Positions 9,217 to 17,658 of a stretch of DNA of 64,000 bases are shown one piece after another (positions within the stretch are counted from its first letter, which is position 1; the number at the start of each line of letters is the position of its first letter). The position numbers and the translations under genes were made by a program. The notes beneath the pieces are model-generated. The model searched no databases and was not told the DNA's origin. It saw nothing but the letters and a program-made list of their open reading frames with translations. The stretch comes from an uncultured Desulfobacter sp. GTDB taxonomy: Bacteria > Desulfobacterota > Desulfobacteria > Desulfobacterales > Desulfobacteraceae. Location of the stretch: the NCBI RefSeq assembly GCF_963664415.1, contig NZ_OY761445.1, forward strand, positions 2,630,501-2,694,500, given 5' to 3'.

Positions 9217-9318
9217 CGCAAACAAATCACAAAAGGGCAAAGCCCCTTTGTAGCCGTTTTCTTTTTCTATCATATCTCCCGGTAAAAATTCAATCTTCTA
9301 ATCAGGGGAGGTGAACCA

Positions 9319-9630
9319 ATGACACTGACCAAAAGGTTCTACGAGATCGCCTGCATGTTCCCGGTGATGAACTACAAAGGCTTACAGCAGGGGGATATCC
9401 CCGGCATCAGAAAGGATCATTTCTGTGCCGATGATCTGGCCGGGTTTGTTTATGAAGGTGGTGGCAAGGCCTGGAGCACCGGAGAAAAGCTTGTGATCGA
9501 ATTCCTGTTAAACCTTTACAATCCCGGGGCCTTTGACAGGTTCAACCTGGGCTTTGCCATGAATGTATGGGATGCGTCTCACATGAGTGCCTGTTTTAAG
9601 GCCATGGCAAGGATCTACAATGGAGAGTGA
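9319..9630 (+). CDS. small conserved-looking protein upstream of primase
   Basis: This 103-aa soluble protein has a strong ribosome site (GGGGAGGTG) before the ATG. I do not recognise the family. It is mostly helical, with segments such as KLVIEFLLNLYNPG and FNLGFAMNVWDASHM. It ends 12 bp before the primase start, so it is very likely translated from the same messenger and may help the element's replication. Confidence 0.65.
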   Translation: MTLTKRFYEIACMFPVMNYKGLQQGDIPGIRKDHFCADDLAGFVYEGGGKAWSTGEKLVIEFLLNLYNPGAFDRFNLGFAMNVWDASHMSACFKAMARIYNGE

Positions 9631-9642
9631 GAATCCCAGGAT

Positions 9643-12264
9643 ATGATAGAACAAGAGAAAATCGACCGGATAAAAACCAGTGTAGACATTAAAGCCTTAA
9701 TGGAATCCAGAGGTATCAGCCTGAGCAGGAACGGCAAGGGCTGGTTCGGCCTTTGCCCCTTCCACGATGACAAATCCCCGTCTTTATCCGTCACCCCCTC
9801 TAAAAACGAATGGCACTGCTTTGGCTGCGGTGCCGGCGGGGATGTGATCCGGTTTGTGGAGATGTTTGACCGGGTGGATTTTAAAGAGGCGGTCAAACGG
9901 CTGGCAGGGGATGATATTGAAAAAACAGCAGGTAAAGCCCCAGCGGTTAAAATAAAAAAAGGGGACCCGCCGCCTCCATTGACGCCCGGACATATCAAAT
10001 TGTTCAACCGGGTCATTGAGTTCTACCATGAAGCCTTTGCCGAAGATGACCGGGCAAGGACCTATCTTGAGGGCCGGGGGATCACGGATAAGGCCCTGTT
10101 CTCCGATTACAGGGTCGGCTTTGCCAACGGCACCCTGTTGAACGTACTGCCGGATGACGGCAGGATCACTGGGCAGTTAAAAGAAATAGGGATACTCAAT
10201 GCCGGCGGCAAAGAGCATTTTTACGGCTGTGCCGTGTTCCCTTTGTTTGATCCGGACGGGAATCCTGCCGGGATGTACGGCCGCCGTATTGACGGTATGG
10301 CAAAGGGAGCGGCCCACCTCTACCTTCCCGGCAGCCGAACGGGCCTGTTCAACCGCCAGGCGGCCAAAGCCCATAAAGAGATCATCCTGACGGAATCCGT
10401 CCTGGACAGCCTGGCCCTGATCAATCACGGGTTCAAAAACACCATCCCCTGTTACGGCACCAACGGTTTGACATCTGCCCATATTACTTTGCTTACGCAC
10501 ACCCAAGTGGAGACCGTGTACATCTGCTTTGACGGAGATGGGGCCGGCCAGGCCGCTGTGCCCGCGGTCCGGGAACGGCTGGGCAAGGCCGAGATCACCA
10601 CATATCCCATTGCACTTCCCTTTGGCCGGGATACCAATGATTTTTTTCTTTTAACCGCCAATCCCAAACAGGGGTTCAAGGCCCTGGTGGCCATGGCCAA
10701 TCCGGCGGTTAAAAAAGAAAACACCCCCGAGATTTACAAAACAGACTTCGGTTTTACCATGGCCCTGGCCCAGCGCAGATACGAGGTCCGGGGCATCTCA
10801 AAAAAGGGCGGCAAGCTCAAAGCCACGGTAAAGGGCATTGATCCAAAAAAGCGGATGCATGTGGACACCGTTGATTTTTACTCGGCCAGGTCCCGCACCT
10901 TCCTGCTCAAAGGGCTGGTAGACCTGTTCGGGGCAGATGAGGCTGCGGTGGCAGATGACTTGGGCAAGCTGATGGAACAGGCCGAAACCTACCAAGATCA
11001 GGGGCAGGACGAACAAAAAGCCGTGGCCATGACGGATAAAGACAAGGCCGATGCAATGCGGTTCCTGGAAAACCCGGAGATGTTCACCGAGATCCTCACC
11101 GATTTTGAAACCCTGGGTTACACCGGCGAAGAGATGAATAAGCTTTTATGCTACGTGGCTGCGGTCTCCCGGAAGATGGACCACCCCCTGTCGGTGATGA
11201 TCCAGTCCAGGTCCGCCGCCGGCAAATCCTATCTCCAGGACACGGTGCTCTCCCTGGTTCCCAAAGAGGACTACATCAAATATACCCGGCTGACGGACCA
11301 GGCCCTGTTCTACACGGGCAAGAAGAGCCTCCAGCACAAGATCCTGGCCATTGAAGAACTGGACGGGATGAACGGCGCCATTTACTCCATCCGCAGCATC
11401 CAAAGTTCCAAAGAGATCACCATTGCCTATACGGGCAAGGACAGCGCCACAGGGGAGCAGAAGACCATGGAGAACAAGGTGCAGGGTCCGCTCATGGTCT
11501 TTATCACCACCACCCAGGTGGATATTGACGGTGAAACCGCCTCCAGGTTCGTGTTTATCTCCATTGACGAATCCGAAGACATGACCCGCAAAGTCTTGGC
11601 CAAGCAGCGGCAGACCCGCACCATGCAGGGCATGCTCAACAAGCTCAAATCCGAAGAGATCATCAAAAAGCACCACAACGCCAACCGGCTGCTGCGGCCC
11701 CTGCACGTGTTCAACCCCTATGCCGAGCTTTTAACCTTCACCAGTAAATCCCTGCGGGCCAGACGGGACCACACCAAATACCTGAACCTGATATCTGCCG
11801 TGGCCTACCTGTTCCAGTACCAGAAACAGGTGAAGAACTTTGAGTTTAAAACCCAGGCCATTGAATACGTCAACGTCACCCTGGCCGACATTGAAAAGGC
11901 CAATACCATTGCCAATTACGTTTTGGGCCGCAGCCTGGACGAATTGAGCCCGCCGTCGAAAAAACTGCTCTTGCTGATCCGGGAGATGTGCCGGGACAAA
12001 AAGGAGAACCTTCATTTTAACCGCCGGCAGATCCGTGAATACAGTGGATGGAGCGACTTCCAGGTCCGGACTCACATCCGGCAGCTTGAAGACCTGGAGT
12101 ACATTTACTCGCTCATGGGCAAGCGGGGCAAGGAGTATGTCTACGAGTTGGCCTACAACGGCGAAGGGGAGGACGGCAACCCCTTTGTGATCGGGCTCAC
12201 TGACATTGGGCAGTTAAAAGAAAAAGCCCTGGAAGCCGGAATCACGGATGACAACGAGGGGTAA
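9643..12264 (+). CDS. CHC2 zinc-finger DNA primase with C-terminal ATPase region
   Basis: This 873-aa protein begins with a CHC2 primase zinc finger at about residues 38-65 (CPFHDD, then HCFGCGAGGD). A DnaG-type Toprim domain follows at about 245-310, with the catalytic Glu in ILTESVLDSLAL and the acidic pair in ICFDGDGAGQAA. The C-terminal half (about 450-800) has a P-loop-like SRSAAGKSYLQD near 522 and an acidic IEELDG. The last ~70 residues look like a winged helix. This is the layout of primase-helicase replication proteins of plasmids, satellites and integrative elements. Two recombinase genes follow downstream. It probably primes replication of the excised element. Confidence 0.9.
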   Translation: MIEQEKIDRIKTSVDIKALMESRGISLSRNGKGWFGLCPFHDDKSPSLSVTPSKNEWHCFGCGAGGDVIRFVEMFDRVDFKEAVKRLAGDDIEKTAGKAPAVKIKKGDPPPPLTPGHIKLFNRVIEFYHEAFAEDDRARTYLEGRGITDKALFSDYRVGFANGTLLNVLPDDGRITGQLKEIGILNAGGKEHFYGCAVFPLFDPDGNPAGMYGRRIDGMAKGAAHLYLPGSRTGLFNRQAAKAHKEIILTESVLDSLALINHGFKNTIPCYGTNGLTSAHITLLTHTQVETVYICFDGDGAGQAAVPAVRERLGKAEITTYPIALPFGRDTNDFFLLTANPKQGFKALVAMANPAVKKENTPEIYKTDFGFTMALAQRRYEVRGISKKGGKLKATVKGIDPKKRMHVDTVDFYSARSRTFLLKGLVDLFGADEAAVADDLGKLMEQAETYQDQGQDEQKAVAMTDKDKADAMRFLENPEMFTEILTDFETLGYTGEEMNKLLCYVAAVSRKMDHPLSVMIQSRSAAGKSYLQDTVLSLVPKEDYIKYTRLTDQALFYTGKKSLQHKILAIEELDGMNGAIYSIRSIQSSKEITIAYTGKDSATGEQKTMENKVQGPLMVFITTTQVDIDGETASRFVFISIDESEDMTRKVLAKQRQTRTMQGMLNKLKSEEIIKKHHNANRLLRPLHVFNPYAELLTFTSKSLRARRDHTKYLNLISAVAYLFQYQKQVKNFEFKTQAIEYVNVTLADIEKANTIANYVLGRSLDELSPPSKKLLLLIREMCRDKKENLHFNRRQIREYSGWSDFQVRTHIRQLEDLEYIYSLMGKRGKEYVYELAYNGEGEDGNPFVIGLTDIGQLKEKALEAGITDDNEG

Positions 12265-12467
12265 CGCCGACACTATGAGCACAAAAAATACAACTACGAG
12301 GGCGGTTCGAGCCCCCATCAAGGGCAGTATGAGATTTATCTTTTAACCGCCGGATCACCCGTCTGCCGGGGACCTTGAACAGAATCAGACTCAGGTTCGA
12401 GACTGCAGCGGAAAAAATAATATAGGTGACTTCATTAACACCGTCATCATAACCACAGGGAGGAAAC

Positions 12468-13445
12468 ATGATTGAAGATCTGCTGTTCCGGTTCCGGGAA
12501 CACCTCAGGATGCTGGGCCGAAGCCCTGCCACGGTCAAGGCCTATGCCGGGCACGCAAAAGAGTTTTTGCTTGCAACGGGCATTACGGACGCCAAAAAAG
12601 TGACCACCCCCATGATAGAATCCTGGATCACAGGGTTGTGGGATTACAGGAACGACCGGGACAAGCCCTACAGCAACGCCACCATCTGCATCAAAATACG
12701 GTCAGTGAAGCGGTTCTTTGAATTTTTGGAAAAAACCAATGTGATTTTCATTGATCCCGCCCAGTTTATCAAAGAACCCAAAAAGACAACCCCGATCAAG
12801 CCGGCGCTCACCCCAGGCGAGGCCAGGCGGATACTGGACCAGCCCAACTTAAGCACCTTGACCGGCATCCGGGACCGGACCGTGCTGGAGGTGCTGTACG
12901 CCACAGGGATACGGCTCAACGAGCTGTGTTCCCTGACCATCTATGACGCGGATCTCCAGGGTGGGGTGCTGCGGATCAACAAGGGCAAAGGCTCCAAGGA
13001 CCGGGTGGTGCCCCTGGGTAAACATGCGGTGAAGTTCCTGCGGGAGTACATCGCCAAGGTCAGGCCCAGGTTCAGCCAAAAGAACCGGACCAGCCGCTAT
13101 TTGTTCATGGATTACCTATGCAGCCCCGTCTCCAAGGCCGTGGTCTCCATCATGATCCGCAAATGCCGGAAAGCAGCTAAAATAAAAAAACAGGTCACGG
13201 CCCACACGTTCCGGCACTCCTTTGCCACGGCCCTGGTGAAAAACGGGGCCGACGTCCGGGCGGTCCAGAAAATGCTGGGCCACAGCGACCTCAAAACCAC
13301 CCAGGGGTATATCAGATCCCTTGGCCTGGATATGAAAAAAGAGCACCGGAAAAGCCATCCCAGGGAACGGGATAAAGAGAACATCCGGTCAAGCGGACCC
13401 AGGATAAAAAGGATCAAAGGCTCTTATGAAAGACGATCCCTTTAA
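12468..13445 (+). CDS. tyrosine recombinase, first of an overlapping pair
   Basis: This 325-aa phage-integrase/XerC-D type protein starts at an ATG after GGGAGG. The N-terminal SAM-like core-binding domain covers about residues 1-90. The catalytic domain has Arg in TGIRLNELCSL, then HTFRHSFATALV (HxxR), LGHSDLKTTQGYI with the second His and the Tyr nucleophile. The set RKHRHY appears complete. The basic tail overlaps the next recombinase gene by 20 bp in another frame, implying coupled translation and perhaps a heteromeric recombinase. Confidence 0.92.
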   Translation: MIEDLLFRFREHLRMLGRSPATVKAYAGHAKEFLLATGITDAKKVTTPMIESWITGLWDYRNDRDKPYSNATICIKIRSVKRFFEFLEKTNVIFIDPAQFIKEPKKTTPIKPALTPGEARRILDQPNLSTLTGIRDRTVLEVLYATGIRLNELCSLTIYDADLQGGVLRINKGKGSKDRVVPLGKHAVKFLREYIAKVRPRFSQKNRTSRYLFMDYLCSPVSKAVVSIMIRKCRKAAKIKKQVTAHTFRHSFATALVKNGADVRAVQKMLGHSDLKTTQGYIRSLGLDMKKEHRKSHPRERDKENIRSSGPRIKRIKGSYERRSL

Positions 13446-14361
13446 ACCGTATATTGACCAGCTCCGGCAGTCCCTGAAGGTCCGGAACCTGGCCCGGCGG
13501 ACCATTGACCAGACCTGCTGGAAACTGGCAAAGTTCACGGCCTGGCTGATCCACAACCATATCCTTGCCATTGACGCCATCACCAAAGATGCGGTCAGAT
13601 CCTATCAGGTGGAGTTGTACCAGATGATCAACGCCAAGGGCCGGCAGAACAGCGTTGGATATCAAAACGGGATGATGGCTGCAGTGAAGCAGTTTACCCG
13701 GTTCCTGCATGAACGGGACTTTATCGTATCCGACCCGGCAAGGGATATCCAATACGCCAAAACGCCTAAAGCGCTGCCCCGTGGCATATTGACCCCGTCC
13801 GAAGCCCGGCGGATAATCCATGCCCCGGACACCACCACAGTGATCGGATACCGGGACCGGGTGATCCTGGAAGTGCTGTACACCAGCGGTATCCGCAAGG
13901 AGGAACTCAACCGCCTGACCCTAGCCGACGTGGACTACCATGACGGATTTTTAAGGATCGACAACGGCAAGGGCAGCAAAGACCGGATCGTTCCTTTGGG
14001 CCGGATCGCCTGCCGGTATCTTGAAAACTATATCAAATCCGTCCGTCCGGAGCTGATCAAGGACCCGTACAACAACCACCTGTTCCTATCCCTGAGGGGC
14101 AACCGCCTGTCTAAAAACATGGTGTGGGAGCTGGTGAAAAAATACGCCCAAAAGGCCAGGATCAAAAAGAATGTCCATCCCCATACCTTCCGGCACTCCT
14201 GCGCCACGGCCATGCTTAAAAATAAAGCGGACCTGAACACCATCCGCAAAATCCTGGGACACGCCTCATTAAACACCACCCAGATCTATGCCCACCTGAA
14301 TATCACTGATTTAAAGGCGGTTCACAAGCAGTGCCATCCCAGGGAGAAGGACCGGGAATAG
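13426..14361 (+). CDS. tyrosine recombinase, second of an overlapping pair
   Basis: This 311-aa protein starts at an ATG inside the end of the first recombinase. It carries a core-binding domain (about 10-100) and a catalytic domain with TSGIRKEELNRL, HTFRHSCATAML and LGHASLNTTQIYAH, so Arg, His-x-x-Arg, His and Tyr are all present. It resembles its neighbour throughout, which suggests an old duplication. No third recombinase follows, so this is not a three-recombinase RIT element. The hairpin-rich block that begins right after it may be the site on which the pair acts. Confidence 0.92.
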   Translation: MKDDPFKPYIDQLRQSLKVRNLARRTIDQTCWKLAKFTAWLIHNHILAIDAITKDAVRSYQVELYQMINAKGRQNSVGYQNGMMAAVKQFTRFLHERDFIVSDPARDIQYAKTPKALPRGILTPSEARRIIHAPDTTTVIGYRDRVILEVLYTSGIRKEELNRLTLADVDYHDGFLRIDNGKGSKDRIVPLGRIACRYLENYIKSVRPELIKDPYNNHLFLSLRGNRLSKNMVWELVKKYAQKARIKKNVHPHTFRHSCATAMLKNKADLNTIRKILGHASLNTTQIYAHLNITDLKAVHKQCHPREKDRE

Positions 14362-14381
14362 TCCTTTTTTTATTTTAACTG

Positions 14382-14830
14382 CCGTTGTGAGCCAAGGAGC
14401 GTCTCCGGTGCTCGAGCTCCACCCCTAAGGGGGTTCCGCTCCCTGCGCCCGGAGCCGGCCTTATTATATACCCACCCGCCACCCTTTAGATAGGGATGGC
14501 TGCGCCGCCTTATTTTTATCCCCGCCCGCCCCGCTCCAGGTCTGCGGAGGCACCCAGGGCACGCCGGTCGCTCCACATTGCGTAAAGTCGTTCCGTTCGG
14601 CGCGTCCGATAATGCTGCATTATCAGACACGGCCGGCCCGTCACAGGCCTTGCAAACAGCCGCAAGGCCTGCGCCGAACCACCTTCCCTCTCTCCACTAG
14701 ACATAACCAACATTATGTCTCCTTTACGCAATGTTCCGCTCCCTTTGCGCCCTGTGCACCTCCACAGATCTTCCGCTCCCCAAAAAGGAAGGGGACCAAT
14801 TTTATATGCCAGCTACCGCTGGCAGTCTTG
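14382..14830. repeat. GC-rich noncoding block packed with perfect hairpins
   Basis: I see no credible gene here. An outer 13-bp inverted repeat (ACATTGCGTAAAG at 14575-14587 and its complement at 14722-14734) encloses three more: GATAATG/CATTATC (14608-14624), CAGGCCTTGC/GCAAGGCCTG (14644-14671) and AGACATAA/TTATGTCT (14699-14720). Further small stems are ACCCC/GGGGT (14421-14434) and GCCAGC/GCTGGC (14808-14823). Candidate roles are a folded single-strand recombination site, a replication origin or a structured RNA. Confidence 0.6.
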
Positions 14831-14921
14831 CTACAGTTAAAAGAAAAAAAGGGAAGGAAGTGCTTGAATATTATAATGATCTGTCATAGTCTCGAATCAG
14901 TTCTTTAACATTTTTGAAGCC

Positions 14922-15152
14922 GTGCCTGAAGGGCTTTTTGCCATAACAGGACGGTGTGATATCCTTTTCTTTAAAACACCCGCAGGTTTGGGTGAAGGGC
15001 GTTTGAAAGAAAAGAATATCTTGTGGGATCGGACGATTGAGGCATTACCTGACATCAAATTGGCGACGGAGTGCGGGTACGCTGGGATTGTTTTGAGGTC
15101 AAAAACGGTTCTTTTACAAGCGGTAGCAATCGGTGGAAACGGTTGCCAATAA
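14922..15152 (+). pseudogene. short unassigned ORF, possible gene fragment
   Basis: This 76-aa frame begins at GTG and has no clear ribosome site. The middle (KLATECGYAGIVLRSKTVLL) faintly recalls the C-terminus of LpxI-like UDP-diacylglucosamine hydrolases, but the similarity is too weak to assign. It lies between the hairpin block and the orphan Rhs tip, in DNA that seems to have been pieced together. Confidence 0.25.
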
Positions 15153-15194
15153 AGGGATTGAACCTAAGGAGCCAAATCGCCTAATTGGATTAAT

Positions 15195-15533
15195 GTTTTT
15201 AATGATCCAGTTAATTATATCGACCCGGATGGTTTATCTCCATATGACATTACTCGTCCTGAAACTCATCCTGGTGGCAAGGAACATATTCATTGGGGTT
15301 CTAAAAATAATCCAAGAAGTGGTGGAGCAATTAATAGGGACGGTTCGATTAGGCACGGAAATGAACCACCACGAAAAGTTAAAAAGCTAATAAATAAAAT
15401 ATATGGATGGGGATTGAGAAGTTTACCGCCAGTACTCTTATTTCCAGGCCAGGAAGAATTGATGGAAGATAAGCTCAAACAATTTCATCCATCTCAATCG
15501 TCTCAGTCAACTGAAAATGCCCCCTGTTCTTAA
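15195..15533 (+). pseudogene. orphan Rhs C-terminal toxin tip (no start codon)
   Basis: The frame begins without a start codon at VFNDPVNYIDPDGL, the end of an Rhs core, and continues for 112 codons to TAA. The first ~45 bases closely match the junction in the intact rhs gene (VFNDPVNLVDPDGL; the TGTTTTTAATGATCC run is identical). After DPDG the tip differs wholly from the tip of the intact gene and contains GGKEHIHWGSKNN and GAINRDGSIRHG. This is a typical displaced Rhs tip: silent where it lies, but able to replace the active tip by recombination in the core. Its own probable immunity gene follows. Confidence 0.8.
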
Positions 15534-15546
15534 TAATTAATGGATA

Positions 15547-16308
15547 TTGAATCAAGTGGAAAATATAGAAAAAATTTATTTTGTCCGAGAATATATGCTG
15601 ATTGATGACTTCGGAGGAATTCGTATTGATGAAGAAATTGTTTTTGTTTCCTTTAAAGATGCAAAAAATTTTATAGATACTTTATTTGATAAAGATGTAG
15701 ACTATAACGATTTTCTTCGCTTCCGGATTGAAATAATCGAATATAAAATAGGAGACATAGACTCCTGTTTGCAAAAATGGCTTTATAACTTGAAAGGGGA
15801 AGTCATTGATAGACAGTCGTCACTTTCTGATAGTCTCCCTGAAAAAAATTCTTTTGAATATACTGGTAAATATAGGGTCGGTGATCTTGTTTATATTGTT
15901 CCTAAAATAGAGAACAAATTATCACCTTCTGTCAAAGGGACGTATGGCGTGATTGTAGAAATTCCTTTTACGGACGAGAGCTCGACGTATAAAAATGAAT
16001 TTGAAGTATCAAAAGAATACATAGTCTATTATATCAATGAAAAAGGGTTATTCGATCATATGCATGTTGTTGAAAGTGCTTTATGTATACCTATAAAAAA
16101 GATTCCGAATGAGCTTGAATTTTTACAAATATATGCCAAGCATCTAAAAAAAGAGAAGCCGCTACCTAATACTTTGGTCTCGCAACTTTTAAAAGAAGAT
16201 ATTTTTTTAAAAAACATCAAGGTGTTTGATTTTGGGATTCGGGGGACAGGTTCTGTCACTGTAGATTTGCTAGATTTGGGGTCGGGCCAAACTAATACCC
16301 TGAAATAA
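15547..16308 (+). CDS. probable immunity protein for the orphan Rhs tip
   Basis: This protein of up to 253 aa has no signal peptide and very AT-rich codons, like the orphan tip before it. I do not recognise the family. A central segment (KYRVGDLVYIVPKIENKLSP, residues ~107-126) resembles small beta-barrel folds. The start is uncertain: the longest frame uses TTG at 15547; GTG at 15556 and ATG at 15595 are alternatives. Its place 13 bp after the orphan tip is the basis for the call. A cell could retain it to resist siblings that use the other tip. Confidence 0.55.
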   Translation: MNQVENIEKIYFVREYMLIDDFGGIRIDEEIVFVSFKDAKNFIDTLFDKDVDYNDFLRFRIEIIEYKIGDIDSCLQKWLYNLKGEVIDRQSSLSDSLPEKNSFEYTGKYRVGDLVYIVPKIENKLSPSVKGTYGVIVEIPFTDESSTYKNEFEVSKEYIVYYINEKGLFDHMHVVESALCIPIKKIPNELEFLQIYAKHLKKEKPLPNTLVSQLLKEDIFLKNIKVFDFGIRGTGSVTVDLLDLGSGQTNTLK

Positions 16309-16411
16309 AAACAAATACCATTTTAAAATACTCTCAAAACAAGACTAAGCTGATGTTTTTGATGGTAAAATGAACACTTTAAAAAAAATGTAATGAGATC
16401 AAGTTGGAAGG

Positions 16412-16542
16412 ACCCGTCGAAATGACAACCGGATACTGGGTGTCGCAGAAAACCGACCTGGCCCTGTCCGGCGGTAAGGGCGGCCTTGCCTTTAAACGGA
16501 CCTATTTCAGCGGCAACCACCAGATTGAATCGGAACTGGGGT
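16412..16542 (+). pseudogene. Rhs core fragment (DUF6531 segment)
   Basis: About 130 bp nearly identical to bases 4535-4670 of the intact rhs gene, encoding VEMTTGYWVSQKTDLALSGG and what follows. The match stops abruptly at GGAACTGGGGT. It is a duplicated core scrap and marks the far end of the locus. Confidence 0.85.
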
Positions 16543-16973
16543 GTTGTGGGAGAGATATTTTAAACTTTTTACCAGGGACTATATCAAAAACAAGAGCCAA
16601 ATTTTTATAAATTTTAAAGGGTAGACTATCATTAACATTCAACGCCTTGAAATTACTTGTTTTTCCTGTGTTTTGATTTGAGCAATAAGCGAGCCCTTTG
16701 TCTATAATTTCGGCCCAAAACCATTGGCAATAAAGGCGTTGACTACTTTCGTTATTTCTTTCCGCCTGGGGTTTAAGGTTGGCCACTCTTGATACCATCA
16801 TTGCTCTCTGCTGAAAAATTTGAACTGGTAGGAATCAGAAATCCAAAGATACATGTTAAAAAAACACTCCCCTGCAGCTTTAAAAAAATGGCAGAGGAGT
16901 GAAAAAGCTGATTCGAACAGAATCGTTATATTCAAAGTAACTTGCCTGTAAAAACAGAGCAAGTTTTTTTATC
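16543..16973. other. 431-bp spacer with the right direct-repeat copy
   Basis: No clear gene. A minus-strand frame from about 16801 encodes a protein-like sequence I cannot assign and runs into the Rhs scrap. It begins inside the repeat 16792-16836, so a decayed insertion sequence is the simplest reading. Confidence 0.35.
16792..16836. repeat. 45-bp imperfect direct repeat, right copy
   Basis: Partner of 1060-1104 in the same orientation; conserved ends ATACCATCA and TGGTAGGAATC with small internal gaps. Confidence 0.45.
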
Positions 16974-17195
16974 TTAAAGTAATAGTGGAATAGTTTTAGT
17001 TTCTTTATCTTTTTTTAACTCTATCTCATAGCCGTCAGATAGATTATCAACTAAGTATTCAAAAATCCTTAAAGATCTTCTGATAACTTCGACTCTGCTA
17101 GAAGCTTCTATTTTGATTACTAATTTATCTATCCTTTCGATAGATTCGTTTGCAAAATCAAATTGAAGCCGCTTGTAACCTTTTTTATTTGACAT
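16974..17195 (-). CDS. small ribbon-helix-helix-like DNA-binding protein
   Basis: This 73-aa protein opens with YKRLQFDFANESIERIDKLV, a beta strand followed by a helix, then EASSRVEVIRRSLRIFEYLV. That order, together with SSRVEVIRRSLR, fits the ribbon-helix-helix (CopG/Arc-like) fold. It ends 50-odd bases after a small membrane-protein gene on the same strand, and the two may be co-transcribed. Target is unknown; no toxin partner is adjacent. Confidence 0.65.
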   Translation of the reverse strand: MSNKKGYKRLQFDFANESIERIDKLVIKIEASSRVEVIRRSLRIFEYLVDNLSDGYEIELKKDKETKTIPLLL

Positions 17196-17249
17196 AACTT
17201 TTTATTAGGCTGGAACGAATTATAATTTTATAGCTCACTCCAGCCTCCT

Positions 17250-17483
17250 TTAATTGTTTCGTGGCAGGACATAGGAAATTGTCGCACCAAGAGCCATCAG
17301 AAAAATTTCTTTTGTTTCTTCAAATGGTTGATAATTACCAGTTAAAGCTCCGCACACCAGGCAGAATATGAATATCACCCCTATAGTACCGAGCAGAAAA
17401 GTCCATATTATGTAAGGATATTGGGCGGTATTAACGGGTTTAATATCCCAATCCTTGCCAACTTCATTCTTTTTATGAGACAT
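17250..17483 (-). CDS. small membrane protein
   Basis: This 77-aa protein has a hydrophilic N-terminus (MSHKKNEVGKDWDIKP), one strong transmembrane helix at about 27-48 (FLLGTIGVIFIFCLVCGAL) and a weaker hydrophobic C-terminal segment (IFLMALGATISYVL). I do not recognise the family. It is followed by the ribbon-helix-helix gene. Confidence 0.55.
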   Translation of the reverse strand: MSHKKNEVGKDWDIKPVNTAQYPYIIWTFLLGTIGVIFIFCLVCGALTGNYQPFEETKEIFLMALGATISYVLPRNN

Positions 17484-17658
17484 GGCATCCTCCGTTTGAT
17501 TTTTGCCATAATCTCATCTATGGTCATTATGTTATTGCTGATAAAGAGCCATCGAGAGATTATGCAGGAATTGCTGCTAAACATATTATCTTCCTCTTTG
17601 GCTTTTGTACAAATATCACCCCGGCAACCTCTTCTAATAATAAGCATCGTATATTCTC

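Noticed and set aside
9052..9273. 73-codon minus-strand frame upstream of the XRE gene
   Set aside because: It covers the XRE promoter and hairpins and lacks a ribosome site; kept out of the gene list, although its hydrophobic middle might merit a conservation check.
12300..12316. tRNA T-arm-like motif (GGGCGGTTCGAGCCCC)
   Set aside because: No acceptor, D or anticodon arms surround it, so it is not a tRNA gene; an att-like remnant remains possible but unsupported.
14370..14908. Several short frames on both strands in the hairpin block
   Set aside because: Low-complexity Arg/Pro/Cys-rich translations that cross the inverted repeats; the block is better read as noncoding.
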